Source of the DNA: Phycisphaerales bacterium
GTDB lineage: Bacteria > Planctomycetota > Phycisphaerae > Phycisphaerales > UBA1924
DNA: 21,203 nt
Assembly: GCA_029212425.1 (NCBI GenBank)
Contig: JARGNC010000025.1
Location: 1-21,203, forward strand
Direction: 5' to 3'
Below the pieces are notes generated by a model. The model was given only the letters and a program-made list of their open reading frames with translations. It searched no databases and was not told the DNA's origin. The position numbers were made by a program, and so were the translations under genes. Positions 6,937-15,378 of the stretch are shown here, in pieces. How positions within the stretch are numbered: position 1 is the stretch's first letter; each line of letters begins with the position of its first letter.

Positions 6937-8343
6937 CTATGGACGATACACATCCACAATCAGCATATCATCAAGTACCACACCTTCGCAATAGCGATCC
7001 ACTGATCTCCGCACCATTTCTGGCCATCGCTGCCCCGCTTCGATCCACTGCGAGTTGATCACTCCACGAATTCCATCCATCCCAAACATCTCTCTCCTCG
7101 AGTTCATCGCCTCGGTGATACCGTCAGTGAACGCGATCAATGAATCCCCCGCATGGAACGGGAATGACTCCTCTCCCCATTCAATCTCCATCTGAGGATC
7201 AATCCCCATCAACGGCCCAGTCGCATCGATCGCCGTGATATTCCCCGAACGATCCCTCAGCAGTGCGCTCGGATGACCTGCATTGGCAATCCGAAGCGTG
7301 TTCTTGCCCGGATCAACACACGCAGCGATCCCAGTCACCAGCACAGGATGCTCCGGACTCGTCAAGCAGGTGTACCGATCAAGCGCCGCGATCAACTCCG
7401 CAGGACCGATCAACGGATTCTCCCCCACCATCTGCATCAACTCCCCCTGCAACCGATTCACCGTCAACGCCGCGGGGATCCCATGCCCCGAAACATCGAG
7501 CAGCACAATCAACACCGGAGAATCCGCAGAGTCATTCTGCGGCGAAGCAAACAAATAATCCCCACCGATCTGACTCATCGGACGATACGAATACGCAAAC
7601 CGAACATCCCCCACTGTCCGTGGTCGCGGAAACGCACGCTCGTGAATGTTCTTCGCAGAAGCAAGCTCCTGACTAATCCGCTCGTACCGACTCTGAAAGT
7701 AATCCCGCTCAAACTTATCCCGCACCCTCGTCGTCCGAAAGAACGAAACCATAATCCCAGGCACCGTCACCGAGAAGTACCCAAAGACCGCAGCGCCGAT
7801 CGACAACTCATACCCTGACCGCACAGCCAGCAGTGTTCCAGTAGACCCAAGAACCCACACCAACGAAAGCCCAAGCGTCTGCCTCGGAGACCAAGGCAGC
7901 AATGACGCACCAAGCGTCAGCACAATCAAGATCCCCGCAAGCGCGTTCCCGCCAGGACTCGGATCGAGCCCCACGCTCCAACGCAACATCACCATAATGC
8001 CCTCAAGCACCACCACCACCAGCGACATGCGAACACACCAGACCCCATTGGGCTTGAGAAACAAAATCAATCCAATCGCGGCTAAATAAATCGAAACCCA
8101 CCCAAACTCCATCAGAACCGCCCACGACAGCGTGCCACCGCCGTGTGTCTCTCCACCCGCTCCATTATTCGACTGATCCATCCAACGCATGACGATCAGC
8201 ACGCCCCCTAACAGCATGCTCATCCCGAAGTAATGCACCGCATTGCGACGCACCGCTGCGTTCGCTGTCCCCGCAAGCAGATCCCTGCTGCTGGTCGAAA
8301 GAGCCGATCGGAAGTAATTAAAAATCGGTGTCTGCACGGCCAA
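6937..8343 (-). CDS. Membrane-bound SpoIIE/RsbU-type PP2C serine phosphatase (copy 2)
   Basis: A 468-residue paralogue of the next gene, with the same plan: about six hydrophobic helices in residues 37-202, a signalling helix (RYERISQELASAKNIHERAFP), and a PP2C domain with GGDY (Asp262), DVSGHG (Asp283), FTDG (Asp407) and a final Asp-Asp pair (458-459). The two copies share long identical stretches around the catalytic motifs (QIGGDYLFA, GHGIPAALTVNRL), while their membrane halves differ strongly, so they probably sense different signals and act on related targets. A His/Gly-rich loop lies between helices 1 and 2. The start is TTG at 8341-8343 or GTG two codons later; neither has a Shine-Dalgarno sequence. 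It follows the adenosyltransferase gene by 46 bases. Confidence 0.9.
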   Translation of the reverse strand: MAVQTPIFNYFRSALSTSSRDLLAGTANAAVRRNAVHYFGMSMLLGGVLIVMRWMDQSNNGAGGETHGGGTLSWAVLMEFGWVSIYLAAIGLILFLKPNGVWCVRMSLVVVVLEGIMVMLRWSVGLDPSPGGNALAGILIVLTLGASLLPWSPRQTLGLSLVWVLGSTGTLLAVRSGYELSIGAAVFGYFSVTVPGIMVSFFRTTRVRDKFERDYFQSRYERISQELASAKNIHERAFPRPRTVGDVRFAYSYRPMSQIGGDYLFASPQNDSADSPVLIVLLDVSGHGIPAALTVNRLQGELMQMVGENPLIGPAELIAALDRYTCLTSPEHPVLVTGIAACVDPGKNTLRIANAGHPSALLRDRSGNITAIDATGPLMGIDPQMEIEWGEESFPFHAGDSLIAFTDGITEAMNSRREMFGMDGIRGVINSQWIEAGQRWPEMVRRSVDRYCEGVVLDDMLIVDVYRP

Positions 8344-8389
8344 AGTTTAGTCCCTGCAAACCCCCCCGGTACCCACCACCACTCAACGC

Positions 8390-8974
8390 CTACGAATCAC
8401 GCATTTTGCCAGGCACCCAAAGCACATCCCCCGCCCCGCCCTGGTTTGCTGCACGCGACAGCACGAACAACAAATCGCTCAGCCGATTCAAATAGGTCAT
8501 CGTCAATCCAGAAGTCTCCGTCGGCTCAAGCTCAAGCAGCCCCGCCACATCCCGCTCCGCTCGTCGGCACACCGTCCGCGCGACATGCAACTGACTCGCG
8601 AGCATCGAACCCCCAGGAAGCACAAAGCTCGTCAACGCCCCAAGATCTTTGTTCCAATGATCAATCGCTTCCTCGAGCCGATCCACCTGCGCCTGCGTCA
8701 CCCGAAGCACCATCGCGGGGTCTTCATCTTCTTTGATCGGCGTGCACAGATCCGCTCCCACATCAAACAAATCGTGCTGAATCCCCTCAAGCAATCCACG
8801 CATCGGAGACCCCTCGTCTGCATGCTGGATCGCAACCCCGATCGCCGCGTTCGTTTCATCCACCCCGCCGTAGGACCCAACGCGAGGATGCGACTTGTGG
8901 ACACGCTTCCCAGTCCCAAGCCCAGTTGTGCCCGAATCGCCCGTTCTTGTGTAGATTTTCGTGAGTTTCACCAT
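8390..8974 (-). CDS. pduO: PduO-type cob(I)alamin adenosyltransferase
   Basis: A 194-residue ATP:cob(I)alamin adenosyltransferase of the PduO class, which makes adenosylcobalamin from ATP and reduced corrinoid. The ATP-binding N terminus is IYTRTGDSGTTGLGTG (7-22). The C-terminal helices carry ARTVCRRAER (132-141) and YLNRLSDLLFVLSR (161-174), the family's corrinoid- and ATP-contacting signatures. The length is normal. The ATG at 8972-8974 has no ribosome binding site; a TACACT about 10 bases upstream could serve as a -10 for a nearly leaderless transcript. No cobalamin-dependent enzyme or transporter lies in the window. It is divergent from recJ by 45 bases and may be co-transcribed with the two phosphatases that follow. 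Confidence 0.93.
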   Translation of the reverse strand: MVKLTKIYTRTGDSGTTGLGTGKRVHKSHPRVGSYGGVDETNAAIGVAIQHADEGSPMRGLLEGIQHDLFDVGADLCTPIKEDEDPAMVLRVTQAQVDRLEEAIDHWNKDLGALTSFVLPGGSMLASQLHVARTVCRRAERDVAGLLELEPTETSGLTMTYLNRLSDLLFVLSRAANQGGAGDVLWVPGKMRDS

Positions 8975-9019
8975 GATGACGAATAGTGTATCCTACCCGA
9001 TCAGGTCCAGGAGCTTTCC

Positions 9020-10813
9020 ATGCCAACGCAGCTGTCAGATCAACCCACCCAAACCGCTCGTGGGCTGACTCGCGTCTGGGACCACACCAAGGTCATCAAC
9101 AATCCGCTCGGAAACCCCACAGACAATCCAGTCGCCAACCTCGTCGATCGGGTCATGGCATCCCGCGGACTCTCCGATCCCCAGAGCAGCCAAGGCTTCC
9201 TCAACCCCACCCTCGGAGCCCTCCACGACCCCTCACTCATCCCAGACCTCGACAAAGCCGCCCAGCGCATCCTCTCAGCTGTCAAAGACAACGAGCCCAT
9301 CGTCATCTTCGGAGATTACGATGTCGACGGCATCACCGCAAGCGCCATCCTCTACCACATCCTCGCCGTCATCGCGCCAGACACACAGGTCACCACCTAC
9401 ATCCCCCACCGCATCGAAGAAGGCTACGGCCTCAACGACGACGCCATCCGCACACTCGCAGAACAAGGCGCCAAGGTCATTATCACCGTGGATTGCGGCA
9501 TCACCGCAACCTCCCCAGCACTCGTCGCAAAAGACCTCGGCATCGACCTCATCATCACAGACCACCACAACCCACCAGCAGACCTCAGCGACATGCCCGA
9601 TGCGTTCGCCGTCGTCCACCCTCGCAGACCTGATTCTGAGTACCCATTCGGAGAACTCTGCGGCGCAGGAGTCGCATACAAACTCGCATGGCGCCTCGCC
9701 ACCCTCCACTGCGGCTCAGAAAAAGTCTCCCCCGCACTCCGCACCACACTCGTCGATCTCCTCGTCCTCGCATCACTCGGATCAATCGCCGACATCGTGC
9801 CACTCGTCGACGAGAACCGCGTCATCACCAAGTTCGGTCTCGCGCGAATCAAATCAACCCCTATCGTCGGACTTCGCGCCCTCATCGAAGCATCTGGTCT
9901 CGACAAAGACCAAGTCGATGCCGAAGCCGTGGGATTCCGACTCGCGCCAAGACTCAACGCGATCGGTCGCCTCGGACACGCCGGGGACGCACTCCACCTC
10001 ATGACCACCGCACGAGGACAGCATGCGACCGACCTCGCGGACCAACTCACAGTCCTCAACGACGAAAGACGAGCCACCGAACAACGCATCCTCAAACAAG
10101 CCCTCGAAATGGTCCAGCAAGCAGGGATGGACGCGCCGGACAAACGAGCCATCGTCCTTGCGCACGAAGATTGGCACCCCGGAGTCGTCGGCATCGTCTG
10201 CTCAAGACTCGTCGAACGCTTCGCGCGTCCCGCAATCCTCATGCAACGCAAGGACGGCGTCTGCAAAGGATCAGGTCGCAGCATCGAAGGATTCAGCATC
10301 CACGCCGCTCTCGAATCCTGCGCCCACCACCTCAAATCCTTCGGCGGACACGACATGGCCGCGGGAATGGCCTGCGACGATTCCAGCTTCGATCAGTTCG
10401 CAGAATCCATGATCCACCACGCCAACACCCTCCTCACACCAGAGGACCTCGTCCACACCCTCAAAATCGACGCGATCGCGACCATCAACGAACTCACCGA
10501 GCAATCACTCACGACGCTCGAACAACTCGCCCCCTTCGGTGCAGGAAACCCAAGAGTCCGCATCCACATCCAAAACGCAAAGCTCAACGGACACCCAGAA
10601 CCCTTCGGAAAGACCGGAGCACACCTTTCTCTCCGCGTAGGCGATGCGAACAACAGCGGACAAATCGTCCGCGTCATCGGATGGAGCTGGTGGCAAAAAG
10701 CCCGGCACATCGGGCCGGGCTCTGTAGTCGATTTAGTCATCGAGCCGAAGCTCTCACGCTGGAACGGACGCACGCGGATCGAACCGGTGCTCTGCGATCT
10801 CAAAGTCCACTAG
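9020..10813 (+). CDS. recJ: Single-stranded-DNA-specific 5'-3' exonuclease RecJ
   Basis: A 597-residue RecJ, which degrades 5' ssDNA ends in recombination and mismatch or base-excision repair. The DHH phosphoesterase core is complete: GDYDVDG (98-104), VDCG (157-160), DHH (181-183), CGAGVAYK (214-221) and GSIADIVPL (254-262). The DHHA1 part has GSGRSIEGF (417-425) and GGHDMAAGM (442-450), followed by the OB-fold RecJ C-terminal domain. The ATG has AGGAG seven bases upstream. The gene is convergent with the TPR lipoprotein gene, with seven bases between stop codons. Its last 120 coding bases contain a perfect hairpin that acts as a terminator for the opposite strand (see 10695-10721). Confidence 0.96.
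   Translation: MPTQLSDQPTQTARGLTRVWDHTKVINNPLGNPTDNPVANLVDRVMASRGLSDPQSSQGFLNPTLGALHDPSLIPDLDKAAQRILSAVKDNEPIVIFGDYDVDGITASAILYHILAVIAPDTQVTTYIPHRIEEGYGLNDDAIRTLAEQGAKVIITVDCGITATSPALVAKDLGIDLIITDHHNPPADLSDMPDAFAVVHPRRPDSEYPFGELCGAGVAYKLAWRLATLHCGSEKVSPALRTTLVDLLVLASLGSIADIVPLVDENRVITKFGLARIKSTPIVGLRALIEASGLDKDQVDAEAVGFRLAPRLNAIGRLGHAGDALHLMTTARGQHATDLADQLTVLNDERRATEQRILKQALEMVQQAGMDAPDKRAIVLAHEDWHPGVVGIVCSRLVERFARPAILMQRKDGVCKGSGRSIEGFSIHAALESCAHHLKSFGGHDMAAGMACDDSSFDQFAESMIHHANTLLTPEDLVHTLKIDAIATINELTEQSLTTLEQLAPFGAGNPRVRIHIQNAKLNGHPEPFGKTGAHLSLRVGDANNSGQIVRVIGWSWWQKARHIGPGSVVDLVIEPKLSRWNGRTRIEPVLCDLKVH
10695..10721 (-). terminator. Terminator of the minus-strand secretin/TPR operon, inside recJ
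   Basis: On the minus strand an eight-pair perfect stem (AGCCCGGC with GCCGGGCT, loop of seven) is followed by a short run of five T, one of them in the stem. It lies 100 bases after the stop of the TPR lipoprotein gene and wholly within codons 559-568 of recJ. On the plus strand the hairpin is followed by CTGTAG, so it should not stop recJ transcription. Confidence 0.75.
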
Positions 10814-10820
10814 AAGCGAA

Positions 10821-12056
10821 TCAGTCTTCGCCAGGAACGCTCGCAACCACGCTCGCTTCCAGACTCCGTACAAACCCGGACAGTTCTTTGTTTGATGGTT
10901 CAAGCGACAACGCACGAGACGCACTCGAGAGCGCACTCTTGGTCATCCCAAGATCCCGCTGAACAACCGCGCGGAACGCAAACAGATCCGCATCCGAGTT
11001 GTTCCGATCGATCGCGTCGTTGATCGAGGTCAACGATTTATCCATGTCCCCGCTGCGACGATGGATCATCGCCCAAAGCACATACCCCTCGTGCGAGCTT
11101 GGTTGAATCGCAACAATCCGAGCCGCAGCACGCCGAGCGGTGCGATCATCGTTGATCGAGTAAGATGTATTCCCAAGCCCGATCCACGCATCCAAATCAC
11201 TCTTGCCATTCGTCTGCGAGAGCAAATCCTGGTAGATCGAACGCGCCTCAACCGGACGCTGAGTCCCCATCAGCGCCTTCGCGTGAAGAAGCTTCAGATC
11301 ACGCCGATCCTTATGCTCGAAGTTTTGCAGCAACGCAGCAATGTTCCGCTCCGCGTCCGCGAAGTGACCATTCTGCATCTGCGTGTGGATCAACTGCTCG
11401 AGGATTCCAGTGTCATCCGGAGCAAGCAATCGAGCATCACGGAAGTGAAGCTCCGCTTGCTTTGAGTCATGATTAATCAGCGCGATGTGACCAAGCGTCT
11501 GCTGGATTCCAGCGTTGTTCACCGACATCGGGATTGACTCAAGGTAGCGACGAGCTTCGAGACTCCGATCAAGATCGATCAGCATCTCCGACGCCGCAAC
11601 CGCATAGCTCGGGTTGTAATCATCAAACTCGCACGCGTTCTCAAAGTGCGTCAACGCATCTTCCGGACGATTGAGTCGTTCGAAGACAACACCGAGGTAG
11701 TACTGCGTATCAGCATCCTCAGGGCTCAGCGTCTCCGCGGTATGCAAACTCTTGATCGCATTGCCAAGATCGCCCATCTCAATCAGAATCCGGCTCTTGA
11801 GCACATGACTCTTCACCACCGTGTCGTTGATCTCAATCGATCCGTTCACTTTGGTCAACGCCTTCTCCAGATCTCCGGAGAGGAACGCCTGACGAGCGAG
11901 GTCCCACTCGGTCGCCGACTTCATGAAGCTCATCTTCTCTTTCGCAAGAGAGATATGCTCCTGGGTGTACTTCCCGTGTCCGCCGGCACAGCCGATCAGG
12001 GTTGGAAGTGTCAATGCCATGCCGGCAACAAATGCGATTCGAGAGAAAGATTTCAT
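10821..12056 (-). CDS. TPR-repeat lipoprotein
   Basis: A 411-residue exported lipoprotein. The signal peptide ends in the lipobox LIGC with Cys23 as the lipidated residue. The rest is helical with several TPR-like units, for example AFLSGDLEKALTKVNGSIEI (57-76), DADTQYYLGVVFERLNRPED, and a C-terminal pair around DADLFAFRAVVQRDLGMTKS. TPR lipoproteins next to secretins can act as pilotins or assembly factors (PilF/PilW-like); that role here is inference from position. The ATG at 12054-12056 has GGGAG nine bases ahead. It is the last gene of the minus-strand cluster, 87 bases after the preceding short ORF without a terminator between them. Confidence 0.88.
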   Translation of the reverse strand: MKSFSRIAFVAGMALTLPTLIGCAGGHGKYTQEHISLAKEKMSFMKSATEWDLARQAFLSGDLEKALTKVNGSIEINDTVVKSHVLKSRILIEMGDLGNAIKSLHTAETLSPEDADTQYYLGVVFERLNRPEDALTHFENACEFDDYNPSYAVAASEMLIDLDRSLEARRYLESIPMSVNNAGIQQTLGHIALINHDSKQAELHFRDARLLAPDDTGILEQLIHTQMQNGHFADAERNIAALLQNFEHKDRRDLKLLHAKALMGTQRPVEARSIYQDLLSQTNGKSDLDAWIGLGNTSYSINDDRTARRAAARIVAIQPSSHEGYVLWAMIHRRSGDMDKSLTSINDAIDRNNSDADLFAFRAVVQRDLGMTKSALSSASRALSLEPSNKELSGFVRSLEASVVASVPGED

Positions 12057-12143
12057 CTATATACACTCCCGGGGAAAACGCACCCGTTGGTTGTGATTGG
12101 ATTGAGAAACAGTGGTTGGTTACAGAAACAAAGGATCACTTGC

Positions 12144-12455
12144 TTATTCAAAGTCGCCCGAAGGTACCTCGGTGTACACCGTCTCGGCCACTTCCGAAGT
12201 TGCAGACTCTGACCCCGACTCCGCTACAGACGAAGTACCAGACTCGGCAACATTCTTCTGAGCAACTCCCGAACCAGCCGAAGCCGAACCTGAGTTGGTC
12301 CAATCCGATGCACTCAAAGGCCAATCGAGCTGAAGCGCCCCGCCGCCAGGAAGCGAGATAATCAGGTGACCAAAGATCGACGAGAACTCATTCTCCAATG
12401 CGATGCCCGGAGCGACTTCCTCATAACCGAACTCGCCCCACTGGTCCTCTGTCAT
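12144..12455 (-). CDS. Short acidic ORF, possibly the cut-off C-terminal end of the secretin
   Basis: A 103-residue frame starting at ATG 12453-12455. I do not recognise a family. It has an aromatic/acidic start (MTEDQWGEFGYEEV), one hydrophobic patch (IFGHLIISLPGGGALQLDW), then a Ser/Gly/Ala/Glu low-complexity end finishing in SEVAETVYTEVPSGDFE, which resembles SEFEVAETVHGSELYTEI in the secretin tail. The purine-rich AGAGGGG before the ATG is only about two bases from it, too close for a normal ribosome binding site. The frame is the same as the secretin's and remains open upstream of the ATG back to a stop at 12630-12632. It may be a separate small gene translated by coupling, or a relic of a longer secretin. 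Confidence 0.45.
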   Translation of the reverse strand: MTEDQWGEFGYEEVAPGIALENEFSSIFGHLIISLPGGGALQLDWPLSASDWTNSGSASAGSGVAQKNVAESGTSSVAESGSESATSEVAETVYTEVPSGDFE

Positions 12456-12641
12456 CCCCTCTGGGAATGAGGTTTCAGCTTCAGCGACTTCTTCGATGTA
12501 TTGCGAAGGATCAAACGACTCGGAATCAAAGGACTCACCCTCGAACGATTCTGCCGATGTGCTCTCACTCGCGAACTCTTCGCTTGAGAACTCTGGTGAT
12601 TCAAACTCCGATGACTCAAACTCTGGTTTTTAAAACAAGTA
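12456..12641 (-). other. In-frame continuation of the secretin tail behind two stop codons
   Basis: The secretin ends with TAA at 12642-12644. The same frame then reads three sense codons and a second TAA at 12630-12632. After that it is open for 58 codons to the ATG of the 103-residue ORF, with no ATG, GTG or TTG start in it. The encoded sequence (PEFESSEFESPEF..., rich in Glu, Ser, Phe) has the composition of the secretin tail just before the stop. The patch with the stops (about 12627-12648) is strikingly AT-rich and lies between two copies of GAGTTTGA. Confidence 0.6.
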
Positions 12642-14930
12642 TTAATCAAACTCAGTTGCTTCAACAGCAGCAGTTTCAAACGACTCAGGGCTGGTCAACT
12701 CAAAGTCAGGATCGACATCGACAATCTCGGTGTACAACTCAGAGCCGTGAACAGTCTCAGCAACCTCGAACTCAGATCCGACTTCCGAGTCAAACCCAGA
12801 CTCGAATCCAGAGTCAAACTCAGACCACTCACCCGAATCATCGAACGAGTTGTCAAATGAAGCATCCGAAACTTGTTCAGGAACCTCAGCGAACTGCTCA
12901 GATTCAACCGGAGTGGATTCAATCTCTTCAAACGCAGGCTCAGGCCATTCAATCCCTTCGAGCGGATTCACCTCAACGATGGATTCGAACGACGGATCAG
13001 CTTCAACTGACTTCTTGCCAGAATCAAGAAGCTCGCCATGCAGGATGCTCTGGATCATCGCACGCGTTGGTGCAACCCGCATCTCACCGGTCAGCTCCGT
13101 ACGCATCGCACGAGCAGCTGGTGAGCTTGGTTGCAAACGAAGTGCCTGATCGATCTTCGCAAGCGCTTTCTCAGTCCGACCCTGGTCAGCAAGACGCCGT
13201 GCATCGATCAAGATCTGACCCACGCGACGCTCACGCGACCACGGAAGCAGACCCTTGCGTGCACCATAGCGTGCATGCTCAACAAAGTCGTTCCCACGCT
13301 CACCCGCTTCAGTCAGCACAGTGTCATTGACAATCGAAGGCGTAATCAAGAAGATGATCTCACTCCGACGAGTCGAATCATCGTTCCCGCGGAACGCCTG
13401 ACCGATCATCGGGATATTCCCAAGCAAAGGCACTTGGCGACGCGCTGCAGTCGTGGTCTCCGTAAACAAACCACCAAGCACTACAGTCTGACCGTCACGG
13501 ACCATCACATTCGTGGTCATCTCAGTCGTATCTTCGTCCGGGATCGTCACAGTCGCACCGGTCGAGTCGGTCGTGCTCCGCAGGTTAAAGCTCGAAACCT
13601 GAGGGCGAAGCTCCAAGCGGATCAAGCCATTCTTCGACACAAACGGGCGAACCGCAAGCTGGGTACCAACCTCGAGGAACTCAACAGTCTGAGTCGTCGC
13701 GGTCTCCGTGCTCACGGTATTGAGGTAACCAACACGAGTACCAACCAGCACGCGTGCAGGCTGACGATTCAGGGTCAGGATCTTCGGGTTTGAAACAATC
13801 GTCACATCCGTCACTTCATCAAGCACACGCATGAAGACCGCAACATCACCGTTCACAAGACCTGCTTTCAAAGTCGCAGGACCCGCGGTATTCCCAACCG
13901 ACGAGCTCACACCACCAGCATCCGAAGAAGTGCCGTTTGGAACCGCGACATCAGTACCATCCACAAGCTGACCAGCACCGCCGATCAACCCATCGATCAC
14001 ACTCAAAGGCCCACCAGTCCCAACAAAGTCAGTAAAGTTCAGATTCTTGATCAACGCAAAGTCAACACCAAACGCGTTCGCTTCGTTCAGCGAGGTCTGC
14101 AGGATGGTTGCCTCCACAAGGATCTGAGATGGTTTGGTATCAAGCTCACGGAGCAGCTCCATGATCTCTTCAACATTCTCATCAAAGTCGTGGATCACGA
14201 TCGAAGCAGAAGATGCATATGTATCAGCACCCGCCGGAGCGCCATCAGAGATGCTAAACGCCTCGGTTGCCGCATGGGTCGAGATCGATCCAGCATCCGA
14301 CAGAAGCTCCTTCGCAAACTCTGCGGCATCTGCTGAGTTCAGGTAATCAAGATGCAGCACGCGTGAGATCGGGCGACGCGAAGCACGCTCGAACTCTTCG
14401 AGTTCCTCGCGTGTGTATACATAAATGAAGTTCCCCTTCTCAATGTATCCAAACCCATTGACATTCAGGATCGAATCGAGCGCTTCGTAGAAAGTCACGC
14501 CGTAGAGGTCAGCGGTGACCGTTGCGTGCACAGTGTTCGAGCTAATGATGTTCCGCTGTGACTGAATCGAAAGCAGCTGAAGAATATTTCCAAGATCCTC
14601 GTTGTTCACATGGAGATCAACAAGATCGTACTCCGAAACCTCGACCTCGCCAGCGAGATCAGAGATGTCGTCATCCGCAAACTCTGAGTCCTGCTGATCC
14701 ACAGCATCCTCAGCGACACTCTCGTCAAATGTTTCCTCAGCAGTCGCCTCTGTGCCTTGCTGAGCAAATGCTTGGAGCAACCCAAACGCGCCGGGCTCAT
14801 CACCCGAGTCCTGCGCCATCACCGGAGCGGCAATGCCAGCACTGAGTGCAAGAATAAGCACAGGGCTGATCGCGCTGCACTTCGCACGAGAGATGGAGTG
14901 AAGTGTGGTGTTGACGATGTGGTTCATCAT
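12642..14930 (-). CDS. GspD/PilQ-family outer-membrane secretin
   Basis: A 762-residue secretin, the outer-membrane ring of type II secretion or type IV pilus machines. A signal peptide ends near Ala39. An acidic linker precedes an STN-like domain (about 101-173), then an N-domain (188-265) and the secretin barrel region (267-535), with the hallmark VRDGQTVVLGGLF (478-490), PLLGNIPMIGQAF (501-513) and EIIFLITPSIV (524-534). Residues 568-612 form a TPR-like helix pair (ADQGRTEKALAKIDQALRLQP). The last 120 residues are an acidic Glu/Ser/Phe-rich tail with EFDS/GFES repeats, unusual for secretins. The start ATG at 14928-14930 has GAGGA five bases ahead. The tail ends at two closely spaced stops with the frame open beyond. 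GspD versus PilQ cannot be decided without the rest of the machine. Confidence 0.93.
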   Translation of the reverse strand: MMNHIVNTTLHSISRAKCSAISPVLILALSAGIAAPVMAQDSGDEPGAFGLLQAFAQQGTEATAEETFDESVAEDAVDQQDSEFADDDISDLAGEVEVSEYDLVDLHVNNEDLGNILQLLSIQSQRNIISSNTVHATVTADLYGVTFYEALDSILNVNGFGYIEKGNFIYVYTREELEEFERASRRPISRVLHLDYLNSADAAEFAKELLSDAGSISTHAATEAFSISDGAPAGADTYASSASIVIHDFDENVEEIMELLRELDTKPSQILVEATILQTSLNEANAFGVDFALIKNLNFTDFVGTGGPLSVIDGLIGGAGQLVDGTDVAVPNGTSSDAGGVSSSVGNTAGPATLKAGLVNGDVAVFMRVLDEVTDVTIVSNPKILTLNRQPARVLVGTRVGYLNTVSTETATTQTVEFLEVGTQLAVRPFVSKNGLIRLELRPQVSSFNLRSTTDSTGATVTIPDEDTTEMTTNVMVRDGQTVVLGGLFTETTTAARRQVPLLGNIPMIGQAFRGNDDSTRRSEIIFLITPSIVNDTVLTEAGERGNDFVEHARYGARKGLLPWSRERRVGQILIDARRLADQGRTEKALAKIDQALRLQPSSPAARAMRTELTGEMRVAPTRAMIQSILHGELLDSGKKSVEADPSFESIVEVNPLEGIEWPEPAFEEIESTPVESEQFAEVPEQVSDASFDNSFDDSGEWSEFDSGFESGFDSEVGSEFEVAETVHGSELYTEIVDVDPDFELTSPESFETAAVEATEFD

Positions 14931-15101
14931 GAAATCCTCGTGGAAGTGGCCCGCTCTGATGCCTGGACGAAACTGAACGCCCAGGTTGTATTGCTGCTAA
15001 AGATTCGGCCGAAAAGGTCACCCACTTTGCGCATCCCCCCAACTTTGCGGAGGAATCACCCGGCCATCTTCACATGCCGAGTCTGATAACCTTCTCTCGA
15101 A

Positions 15102-15371
15102 TCAGTTCTCGTACTCGACAATCCCACCATCGAGTGCATCACCCGAATCAGCGGAATCGTCCGTTTCAACTCGATTCTGAGGTTCCAAATCAATCGGATC
15201 CTCATCCCCACCAACGCCCCCAGCATCAACCTCGCGAGGCTCAGCAAGAGCGCTCCGAGGAATATCTGTCACCAATCGCAACTTCGCCCAAATCAGGACG
15301 CCCGCAAGCATCCCAAGAGAAAGCATAAAGGTCAGGGCTCGCGCTTTGCGTTGATCAAACTTGGTATTCAT
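15102..15371 (-). CDS. Small single-pass membrane protein of the pseudopilin cluster
   Basis: An 89-residue protein with a short basic N terminus (NTKFDQRKAR), one transmembrane helix (about 11-29) and an acidic, probably periplasmic tail rich in Asp, Gly and Glu. This is the bitopic layout of GspC/PilP/PilN-type inner-membrane parts, but it is much shorter than they are and I recognise no domain, so no function is assigned. The frame is open upstream to 15425, but a perfect GGAGG lies eight bases before the ATG at 15369-15371. That GGAGG is one arm of a hairpin. It lies between the GspH-type pseudopilin (78 bases before) and the secretin (171 bases after). Confidence 0.7.
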   Translation of the reverse strand: MNTKFDQRKARALTFMLSLGMLAGVLIWAKLRLVTDIPRSALAEPREVDAGGVGGDEDPIDLEPQNRVETDDSADSGDALDGGIVEYEN

Positions 15372-15378
15372 AGAAAAT

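Noticed and set aside
9688..10962. A 424-codon open frame on the plus strand overlapping recJ
   Set aside because: It is Arg/Pro/His-rich without any domain, runs in another frame of recJ, and the recJ frame carries all family motifs.
12398..13330. A 310-codon Gln/Ser/Thr-rich open frame on the plus strand
   Set aside because: It is the shadow of the secretin's acidic Glu/Ser repeats on the opposite strand and has no start signal.
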